Program-made: the position numbers and the translations under genes | Notes under the pieces: generated by a model | The model's database searches: none | Seen by the model: the letters and a program-made list of their open reading frames with translations, nothing else | Told to the model about the DNA's origin: nothing | In this document: positions 6,598 to 12,015 of the stretch, piece by piece | Layout: each line of letters opens with the position of its first letter | How positions within the stretch are numbered: position 1 is the first letter of the stretch | NCBI GenBank assembly: GCA_002420305.1 | Contig: DIHT01000092.1 | Location: 1-12,015 of the forward strand | Direction of reading: 5' to 3' | Length of the DNA: 12,015 nucleotides | Source of the DNA: Akkermansiaceae bacterium UBA5689 | GTDB lineage: Bacteria > Verrucomicrobiota > Verrucomicrobiia > Verrucomicrobiales > Akkermansiaceae

Positions 6598-7626
6598 ATG
6601 CCCAGTAAACCTGCACTGCACAACGCCATGTGGCCTGGACTCGTCGGCAAGGGCGAGGACGAAGGCCAGGAACCACCCATCTCACTTGAGCGCATGCTCG
6701 AACTGACCGCTGCCGCCGAGGTAGATGGCCAGAAGTTTGATGGCATCGATTACTTTCTTTTTCTTCCTCACACTGACCCAGAAGCCAGCGACGACGAACT
6801 CAAGAGAATAGCCGACTTAATTCAGGGAAAGGGATTCGACATCGGCTCCCTTGTCGCGCCGGTCTGGCCGGGAACCATCGGTGATTCCGCGATGGGCTCG
6901 GACGAGCAGCAGGCCAAGTTCCTTGACGCCGTCAAAATGGCCTGTCGTGTCGCCAAGGTCTTCAACGATCATAGCGCGCGCAAATATGGAGTCATCCGTA
7001 TCGACTCTGCCGAATTTGGCGTCGCCAAATTCCTCGAGAATCCCGGCAGCAATCTCAAGCGCATCGCGGAAACCTTCAAAGAGGCGGCCAAAATAGCTGC
7101 CGACCACGGCGAACGTCTCGCCGCCGAGGGTGAAGTATGCTGGGCTGGACTCCATTCGTGGAAAGCTGCTGTTGCCCTGATGGAGGAGGTCGGCATGCCG
7201 GAATCTCTGGGCTTCCAGGCCGACCTGGCCCACACCTACACATTTATGCTGGGCTATAATGCTCCTGATGACGGACTCCTACAGAAAGATCATACCGAAG
7301 AGCAATTCTGGGAGGCGTATAAGGAAGTCACCGACGCCCTCCGCCCATGGACCATCGACTTCCATGTGGCCCAGAACGACGGCGAGGTCCACGGAGCTGG
7401 CTCCCACGATAAGACAGGAAAGCACTGCCCGGCCGATGACCCCAATGGCAAGCTCGATATTACCAAGTGTGCAGGTTACTGGCTCGAAGGCGCTCAGGAA
7501 CGGGGCATTCAGCATATTTGCTGGGACGGGTGCATGTTCCCGAACGAAACCCTTGAGAAGCCCGAAACCTGGAACGCGATCCTTAAAGCCATGATCGATG
7601 TGCGCGACGCCCACGGATGGGGATAG
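6598..7626 (+). CDS. Xylose isomerase-like TIM-barrel sugar isomerase/epimerase
   Basis: A 342-residue enzyme of the sugar phosphate isomerase/epimerase (AP endonuclease 2-like TIM barrel) superfamily, probably cytoplasmic and metal-dependent. Segments that fit barrel strands and metal ligands are FDGIDYFLFLPH (47-58), LAAEGEVCWAG (174-184, Glu177/Glu179), LGFQADLAHTY (204-214, Asp209), WTIDFHVAQNDGEVHG (251-266, His256) and QHICWDGCMFP (305-315, Asp310). Acidic and histidine residues at strand ends are what xylose-isomerase-like enzymes use to bind two divalent metals. The family covers isomerases, epimerases, dehydratases and C-glycoside lyases, so the reaction cannot be named. The ATG at 6598 follows an AT-rich stretch without a Shine-Dalgarno sequence. 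The stop is 41 bases before the Gfo/Idh/MocA gene, which suggests the two products work in sequence. Confidence 0.85.
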   Translation: MPSKPALHNAMWPGLVGKGEDEGQEPPISLERMLELTAAAEVDGQKFDGIDYFLFLPHTDPEASDDELKRIADLIQGKGFDIGSLVAPVWPGTIGDSAMGSDEQQAKFLDAVKMACRVAKVFNDHSARKYGVIRIDSAEFGVAKFLENPGSNLKRIAETFKEAAKIAADHGERLAAEGEVCWAGLHSWKAAVALMEEVGMPESLGFQADLAHTYTFMLGYNAPDDGLLQKDHTEEQFWEAYKEVTDALRPWTIDFHVAQNDGEVHGAGSHDKTGKHCPADDPNGKLDITKCAGYWLEGAQERGIQHICWDGCMFPNETLEKPETWNAILKAMIDVRDAHGWG

Positions 7627-7667
7627 CCCTGGCACCGGAAATTCGAACTTTTACCACGATCCACACC

Positions 7668-8810
7668 ATGAGCGAAAAAAAACCACTGAATATCGGCCTT
7701 GTCGGATACGGCTTCATGGGCCGAACCCATAGCAATGGCTATAAAAGGGTGAACGACTTCTTTCCCGACGTCGAATATCGTCCAGTCCTCAAGGCTATTT
7801 GCGCCCGAAACGAAGAACGGGCGAATGAGTTCGCCTCGCAATGGGGCTTTGAGTCTGTCGAGACGGATTGGCAGGCCCTGATCGCCCGTGACGACATTGA
7901 CGCGATCGACATCTGCACTCCCAACGACACTCATGCCTCCATCGCCATTGCGGCCGCAGAAGCAGGCAAGATGGTCCTCTGCGAGAAACCCCTGGCCCGC
8001 ACCACGGAGGAAAGCCTACCTATGGTTGAAGCCGTCGAGAAAGCCGGGGTTGCCAATACAGTCTGGTACAATTACCGGCGGGTCCCGGCGGTCACTCTTG
8101 CCAAGCAGATCATTGAATCCGGCAAACTTGGCAAGATATTCCACTACCGGGCAAACTTCCTCCAGGACTGGACAATTAGCGAAGAGCTCCCCCAGGGAGG
8201 AGAGGGCCTGTGGCGCCTCGATGCGGCTGCCGCTGGATCCGGCGTCACTGGTGATCTGCTTGCACACTGTATCGATACAGCGATCTGGTTAAATGGAAGC
8301 ATCAGTGATGTCTCTGCAGTGACCGAAACCTTCATCAAGGAACGCGTTCACACCGCTACCGGGGAGAAACAGGCAGTCACCATTGACGACGCCTGCCTTT
8401 TCCACTGCCACTTTGCCAACGGATCTCTGGGACTCTTCGAGTCGACTCGATACGCTCGGGGCCACAAGGCACTCTACACTCTCGAGATTAACGGCGAAAA
8501 CGCCTCCATTCGATGGGATCTCCACGACCTCAATCGTCTTGAGTATTTCGATCACTCTGACGAGAGCACGGTGCGTGGCTGGCGCAGTATCCATATAAGT
8601 GATGGGGATCACCCTTACTTGGACAAATGGTGGGTTCCCGGTCTATGTTTAGGCTATGAGCACACCTTCGTTCACCAGGTTGCCGATTTCCTGAGCTCAC
8701 TCAGCAGCGGAGAGCCGTGTAACCCCACTTTCCGGGACGCCCTCGAAACCGCGAGAGTGTGCGATGCGGTCCTCGCCTCCGCAGCTGAGCGGAGCTGGAA
8801 GAACGTCTAG
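7668..8810 (+). CDS. Gfo/Idh/MocA-family NAD(P)-dependent oxidoreductase
   Basis: A 381-residue soluble dehydrogenase of the glucose-fructose oxidoreductase/inositol dehydrogenase family, which oxidises or reduces a hydroxyl or keto group on sugars and cyclitols. The N-terminal Rossmann fold has G13-Y-G15-F-M-G18, the strand-end pair T84-P85-N86, and the family EKP at 106-108 (LCEKPLA), whose lysine is catalytic. The C-terminal domain has G195-D196-L-L-A-H200-C-I-D203, where Asp196 and His200 match the usual D-x3-H catalytic pair. Length is typical. The frame is open back to 7617, overlapping the isomerase gene, but the ATG at 7668 starts MSEKKPLNIGLVGYG directly before the Rossmann strand and is preferred. 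A strong terminator follows 30 bases after the stop, so this is the last gene of its transcript. Confidence 0.94.
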   Translation: MSEKKPLNIGLVGYGFMGRTHSNGYKRVNDFFPDVEYRPVLKAICARNEERANEFASQWGFESVETDWQALIARDDIDAIDICTPNDTHASIAIAAAEAGKMVLCEKPLARTTEESLPMVEAVEKAGVANTVWYNYRRVPAVTLAKQIIESGKLGKIFHYRANFLQDWTISEELPQGGEGLWRLDAAAAGSGVTGDLLAHCIDTAIWLNGSISDVSAVTETFIKERVHTATGEKQAVTIDDACLFHCHFANGSLGLFESTRYARGHKALYTLEINGENASIRWDLHDLNRLEYFDHSDESTVRGWRSIHISDGDHPYLDKWWVPGLCLGYEHTFVHQVADFLSSLSSGEPCNPTFRDALETARVCDAVLASAAERSWKNV

Positions 8811-8840
8811 GGCCAGGCGTCACGAACCGGAAAAATTTCC

Positions 8841-8877
8841 AAGCCTTCCCTGCTCGAGTAGGGAAGGCTTTCTTATT
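8841..8877 (+). terminator. Rho-independent terminator after the oxidoreductase gene
   Basis: AAGCCTTCCCT (8841-8851) and AGGGAAGGCTT (8860-8870) form a perfect 11-bp stem with an 8-base loop, followed by TTCTTATTTCTT. It ends the transcript of the upstream sugar genes and separates them from the RbsD-type gene. The reverse strand also has A/T-rich sequence beside the stem, but no gene reads into it from that side. Confidence 0.9.
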
Positions 8878-8968
8878 TCTTGGAATCCTCCTCGATTACT
8901 CGGCAAAAAAATTTGGACTCCTCAGGCCAAAGGTGGCACACCATCCTGCGAGTAACACCCGCACACAT

Positions 8969-9367
8969 ATGCTCCAGCAAGGTATTCTTAATCCTCAAGT
9001 TTTAGACCTCATCGCCCGAATCCGGCATACCAACACCCTCGTGATCTGCGACTGGGCATTTCCTTACTGGAGTGAAATTGAAACTGTAGACCTAGCCCTC
9101 ACACGGGGCATTCCCAATGTTCTCGATGTCCTCAATCTCCTTCAACCAAATTTCAAAGTTGGCCACATCTGGCAGGCCGAAGAATTCCTCGCAACAAATC
9201 CGAAGGAGACCATCGAGGCCTTCGATCAATGTTTTGCCTCTTTCTCCGAAGCCAAGGTCATCCGTGAGCCGCACCCGGAATTCAAGACCCGCGTGCCGGG
9301 AGCTGTTGGATTGATCCGCACGGGTGACCCTACCGCCTATGGCAATGTCATTATCGAATCCGTCTAG
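8969..9367 (+). CDS. RbsD/FucU-family sugar mutarotase (D-ribose pyranase-like)
   Basis: RbsD and FucU are small cytoplasmic proteins that interconvert ring or anomeric forms of ribose or fucose. The product is 132 residues from the ATG at 8969, the usual family size. It begins with the typical MLQQGILNPQVLDLIARIRH, and the active-site set is present: His20, Asp28, His102, Tyr124 and Asn126 (in TAYGNVIIES). His102, in PHPEFK, fits RbsD better than FucU, which has an arginine there; that comparison is from memory. Residues 28-34 (DWAFPYW) differ from the usual DAGFPIP, so the sugar may not be ribose. A GTG at 8933 would add 12 residues of poor quality. No Shine-Dalgarno sequence is seen. The gene lies after a strong terminator and 105 bases before the dehydrogenase, and may be paired with it. 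Confidence 0.87.
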   Translation: MLQQGILNPQVLDLIARIRHTNTLVICDWAFPYWSEIETVDLALTRGIPNVLDVLNLLQPNFKVGHIWQAEEFLATNPKETIEAFDQCFASFSEAKVIREPHPEFKTRVPGAVGLIRTGDPTAYGNVIIESV

Positions 9368-9402
9368 CAGAGATAATGCCGCAGAATGAATCAGCCTGGA
9401 AG

Positions 9403-9412
9403 TTCGATCGAA
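9403..9412. repeat. Palindrome TTCGATCGAA upstream of the dehydrogenase gene
   Basis: A perfect 10-bp palindrome in the 105-base gap between the mutarotase and dehydrogenase genes, 61 bases before the dehydrogenase start. It shares the CGATCG core with the two repeats upstream of the cupin gene. It could be a regulator site, but a 10-bp palindrome alone is weak evidence, and CGATCG also occurs inside genes here. Confidence 0.25.
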
Positions 9413-9472
9413 TTAAGAGATTTATCTGAGGATTCCCTGCACCACTTCTCTCTCCAACCCTAAATTAAATTC

Positions 9473-10501
9473 ATGAAAGCCATCGAATTCACCCAGCCTG
9501 AGGTCATTACGATGATCGACCTGCCAGAGCCACCAGCGCCCGGCCCGGGGGAAGCCCTCGTGCGCACGCACCGAATGGGGATTTGCGGAACCGATCTCTC
9601 AGGTTATCTCGGCAAGATGCCCTTCTTTTCTTACCCTCGGATTCCCGGGCATGAATTGGGATTGGAAGTCCTCGCGCTGGGCGAGGGCGTAAGCCATCTT
9701 CAGATTGGAGATAAGTGCTCTCTGGAACCCTACGTCAACGATCCTTCCTCAACTACAAGTAACAAGGGAAACAGCAACTGCTGTCCCGGAGTTCAAGTCC
9801 TTGGCGTCCACTCTGACGGGGGCCTGCGACCCCAGTGGATCTGCCCTGCCCGCAAGCTTCATCCAGGAAACAACCTTTCTTACGATCAGCTCGCGCTGGT
9901 GGAAACCTTGGCCATTGGATACCACTCTGTCGTCCGGGCCAATCCTCAAGCAGGAGAAACGGTTCTTGTGATTGGAGCTGGGCCAATCGGCTTGGCGGCC
10001 CTTGAATTCTTACGCCTCAAAGATCTCAATGTCATCGTCATGGACATGGTGGAGAGCCGCCTTGAATTCTGCCGAAATCATCTTGGCGTAGAGCACACCG
10101 TCCTCTTCAATCCAAATGGAGATCCCCTCTCTGAACTTCAAGACATCACCGGCGGAGAGCTTGCCGATATAGTCATCGATGCCACCGGAAGTGTCCGATC
10201 GATGTCCAGTTGCTTCGAATATGCGGCCTTCACCGGCCGGGTCATTTACGTAGGCATCACTACGGAGAACCTTTCATTTCCACACGCACCCGTGTTTCAT
10301 CGCCGGGAGCTGACCCTCCTTGCAAGCCGGAATGCACTTCCGGAGGATTTCGGCAAGATCATCGAGCTCATTGCCGCAGGAGACATCAACACAGATATCT
10401 GGATTACCGACCGCCTTAGTTTCCAGGATGTTCCTGCCGATTTCGCCGCCTTCACCGATACTGGGCGAGGCACCGTCAAGGCCCTTATCGAGATCCCTTG
10501 A
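9473..10501 (+). CDS. Zinc-type medium-chain alcohol/polyol dehydrogenase lacking most structural-zinc cysteines
   Basis: A 342-residue cytoplasmic dehydrogenase of the sorbitol/threonine dehydrogenase-like medium-chain family, which oxidises a secondary alcohol on a polyol, sugar acid or similar substrate with NAD(P). The catalytic zinc site is visible: Cys38 (GICGTD), His60-Glu61 (PGHE) and Glu144 (LVETLAIG). The Rossmann motif is G168-A-G170-P-I-G173, and Asp191 at the end of the second strand favours NAD. The structural-zinc lobe is altered: aligned on EPY (85-87) and the GVQVLGVH segment (106-113), the four expected cysteines fall at 90, 93, 96 and 104, and read Asp, Ser, Ser and Cys. 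The rest of the fold is intact, so this is probably a working enzyme without a structural zinc. The ATG at 9473 has an A/T-rich leader and no Shine-Dalgarno sequence. It is the last gene of the sugar locus. Confidence 0.9.
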   Translation: MKAIEFTQPEVITMIDLPEPPAPGPGEALVRTHRMGICGTDLSGYLGKMPFFSYPRIPGHELGLEVLALGEGVSHLQIGDKCSLEPYVNDPSSTTSNKGNSNCCPGVQVLGVHSDGGLRPQWICPARKLHPGNNLSYDQLALVETLAIGYHSVVRANPQAGETVLVIGAGPIGLAALEFLRLKDLNVIVMDMVESRLEFCRNHLGVEHTVLFNPNGDPLSELQDITGGELADIVIDATGSVRSMSSCFEYAAFTGRVIYVGITTENLSFPHAPVFHRRELTLLASRNALPEDFGKIIELIAAGDINTDIWITDRLSFQDVPADFAAFTDTGRGTVKALIEIP

Positions 10502-10550
10502 AAGCTGATAACGCGACAATCCCACACAATCTAATTACGCCTGGCCAAAT

Positions 10551-10579
10551 TTGACTAACTGCCCGGACCCGGCTACAAT
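10551..10579 (+). promoter_or_regulatory. Sigma-70-type promoter for fxsA
   Basis: TTGACT (10551-10556) and TACAAT (10574-10579) are separated by exactly 17 bases, one mismatch each from the sigma-70 consensus. Transcription would begin at about 10586, leaving a leader of only about 10 bases before the fxsA ATG. GGAG (10586-10589) lies 7 bases before that ATG, so the predicted start site falls right at the Shine-Dalgarno sequence; the true start may be a few bases earlier. Confidence 0.8.
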
Positions 10580-10596
10580 GCGCTCGGAGAAACGTT

Positions 10597-11031
10597 ATGT
10601 TCCTTAAGCTCCTCACGATCTTTATTCTCGTGCCCATCTTGGAGCTGTCACTCCTTCTTCGGATCGGGAGTAAGGTCGGATTCGAAGCCACGCTTGCCAT
10701 CATTCTCCTGACCGCATTCATCGGCGCGATCCTAACCAGGACGCAAGGATCAAAGGCTCTCTCAAGCTTCCGAAACGCCCTCGCGGAAGGAAAGCTACCT
10801 CATCGCGAAGCCCTCGATGGCTTACTGATCCTGCTCGCTGGAGCCGTTCTTCTCACACCGGGTTTTCTCACCGACACTGCTGGATTTCTTCTGCTTTTTG
10901 CTCCGACCCGTGCCGCTATTCGCGACCGCTTGAGCACCTACCTGAAAAAACGAATTCAAATTGTTCCTCCTGGGACGCAGCAGGACCCTTCCGGGAAACA
11001 GTCCGGTGACACCGACTTCATCGACGTCTAA
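10597..11031 (+). CDS. fxsA: FxsA-family membrane protein
   Basis: FxsA is a small inner-membrane protein named for suppressing F-plasmid exclusion of phage T7 when overproduced in Escherichia coli; its normal role is unclear. The 144-residue product has hydrophobic segments at about 4-22, 29-47 and 75-104, with the family hallmarks TRTQGSKAL (47-55) and LLTPGFLTDTAGFLLL (85-100), and a hydrophilic C-terminal tail from about 105. Size is normal. The start is well supported by GGAG 7 bases upstream and a near-consensus promoter. It is transcribed separately from the sugar locus. argH follows 134 bases later on the same strand, and no convincing terminator is seen between them. Confidence 0.93.
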   Translation: MFLKLLTIFILVPILELSLLLRIGSKVGFEATLAIILLTAFIGAILTRTQGSKALSSFRNALAEGKLPHREALDGLLILLAGAVLLTPGFLTDTAGFLLLFAPTRAAIRDRLSTYLKKRIQIVPPGTQQDPSGKQSGDTDFIDV

Positions 11032-11165
11032 TACTCCGATTCCGGCAGGTCAGGCTTTTGCCGCAATTCGACCTCTGGTTATTCGTTTATCTTAAACTGG
11101 GAAGATTTGCTGCAATACTCGCTGCTAGGCTTGCAACTTTGTATCCTAAACCAGAAGCTCCGGTC

Positions 11166-12015
11166 ATGTGGAAGGGACGCTTCACACAGCAAACTGCCGA
11201 TCTGGTGCAACGTTATGGAGAGTCTGTCTCCTACGATTGGCGTCTTTTCCCGCACGATATAGCGGGCTCCATCGCGCACGCGCGCGCTCAAATGAACGCC
11301 CGTCTCCTCACCGAGGAGGAATTCGTCCAGATTGAAACCGGGTTGCGGGAGATCGAGAGGGAAATTGAAGAGGGCGAGTTCGAGTTCTCCTGTGAACTCG
11401 AGGATATCCATATGAATATTGAGGCCGCCCTGACCCGGAAAATTGGGCCAGCCGGATCCAAATTACATACCGCACGCAGCCGGAATGATCAGGTTGCGAC
11501 AGATACAAGACTCTACTGCCGCTTCGCCATCGACTCAATCTGGTCGTTGACCGCTGGCCTGCAGAAGGCCCTCCTGGCGCAGGCGGAAAACCATGCTGGG
11601 ACGATCCTGCCCGGCTATACCCATCTGCAGCGCGGACAGCCTGTAACAGCTGGACATCACCTCCTTGCCTACGTCGAGATGCTGGAAAGGGATAAGCAGC
11701 GTCTCTCAGACTGCCGGAAGCGCCTTAACGTCTGCCCTCTCGGATCTGGGGCCTTAGCTGGCTCGACCATTAACCTCGATCGCAGCGCCATCGCCCAGGA
11801 ATTGGGATTCGACGGAGTATCCACCAATTCGATGGATGCCATCGCAGATCGAGATTACATTGCAGAATTTCTTTTTATTCTCTCTCTCCTCGGAGCTCAC
11901 CTCTCACGCCTCAGCGAGGACCTTATTCTCTGGTGCAGCGCGGAATTCGGATTTGCCGCGCTGAGCGACAGACACACTACTGGATCATCTCTGATGCCTC
12001 AGAAAAAGAATCCAG
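11166..12015 (+). CDS. argH: Argininosuccinate lyase, C-terminus cut by the window edge
   Basis: ArgH cleaves argininosuccinate to arginine and fumarate, the last step of arginine synthesis, as a cytoplasmic tetramer. From the ATG at 11166 there are 283 codons with no stop; the family is about 460 residues, so roughly the last 180 lie outside the window. Visible motifs are MWKGRF at the N-terminus (the family's WGGRF), the superfamily stretch SKLHTARSRNDQVATDTRL (98-116), LPGYTHLQRGQPVTAGHHL (148-166) with catalytic His153, and GSSLMPQKKNP (273-283) with the mobile-loop serines. The frame stays open upstream, but those residues do not match the family, so the ATG before WKGRF is preferred. 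It has no clear Shine-Dalgarno sequence and no strong promoter in the 134-base gap, so it may be read partly from the fxsA promoter. Confidence 0.96.
   Translation, partial: MWKGRFTQQTADLVQRYGESVSYDWRLFPHDIAGSIAHARAQMNARLLTEEEFVQIETGLREIEREIEEGEFEFSCELEDIHMNIEAALTRKIGPAGSKLHTARSRNDQVATDTRLYCRFAIDSIWSLTAGLQKALLAQAENHAGTILPGYTHLQRGQPVTAGHHLLAYVEMLERDKQRLSDCRKRLNVCPLGSGALAGSTINLDRSAIAQELGFDGVSTNSMDAIADRDYIAEFLFILSLLGAHLSRLSEDLILWCSAEFGFAALSDRHTTGSSLMPQKKNP

Noticed and set aside
11043..11063. Hairpin CGGCA-N11-TGCCG after fxsA as a terminator
   Set aside because: The stem is only 5 bp with a large loop and no T-tract follows.
1..12015. Defence system, CRISPR array, prophage or transposon
   Set aside because: No regularly spaced repeats, terminal inverted repeats, transposase, integrase, nuclease or toxin-antitoxin genes are visible; genes are of ordinary metabolic and housekeeping families.

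Overview
The window looks like chromosomal DNA of moderate to high GC from a free-living bacterium. Protein style (a STAS protein with a DSTFMG motif beside grpE-dnaJ, and a sugar-isomerase/dehydrogenase locus with weak Shine-Dalgarno signals) suggests the Planctomycetota-Verrucomicrobiota-Chlamydiota group, most likely Verrucomicrobiota. That placement is inference from the look of the proteins, not a search result. There are no rRNAs, tRNAs, CRISPR arrays, insertion sequences or phage genes, and no gene-free stretch longer than about 210 bases.

Left block (1-2685, minus strand), in transcription order: a small predicted lipoprotein, a STAS-domain protein with a coiled C-terminus, grpE, then dnaJ. 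dnaJ runs off the left edge. The genes are packed tightly (dnaJ's ATG directly follows the grpE stop codon) and look like one operon. dnaK and hrcA are not between grpE and dnaJ, and I see no CIRCE operator. Diverging from this block is a Fur-family metal-dependent regulator (2788-3288).

Middle block (about 3440-10501, plus strand): a run of carbohydrate-related genes. It holds an aldose-epimerase-like protein, a class I phosphomannose-isomerase-like cupin, a small two-helix membrane protein, a xylose-isomerase-like TIM barrel, a Gfo/Idh/MocA dehydrogenase, an RbsD-type sugar mutarotase and a zinc-type medium-chain dehydrogenase. The content reads as a sugar or sugar-acid interconversion and oxidation pathway: mutarotation, isomerisation, two NAD(P)-dependent oxidations. 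No transporter, kinase, glycoside hydrolase or dedicated regulator lies inside the window. A perfect 11-bp hairpin terminator (about 8841-8877) splits the run into two transcription units.

Right block (10551-12015, plus strand): fxsA with a near-consensus sigma-70 promoter, then argH (argininosuccinate lyase), cut by the right edge.

The most interesting items are the unassigned sugar locus as a whole, its epimerase-like and cupin proteins with unknown substrates, loss of three of the four structural-zinc cysteines in the dehydrogenase, an altered C-terminal zinc site in the Fur-family protein, and the near absence of Shine-Dalgarno sequences across the sugar genes. I see no clear evidence of a defence or mobile system here.
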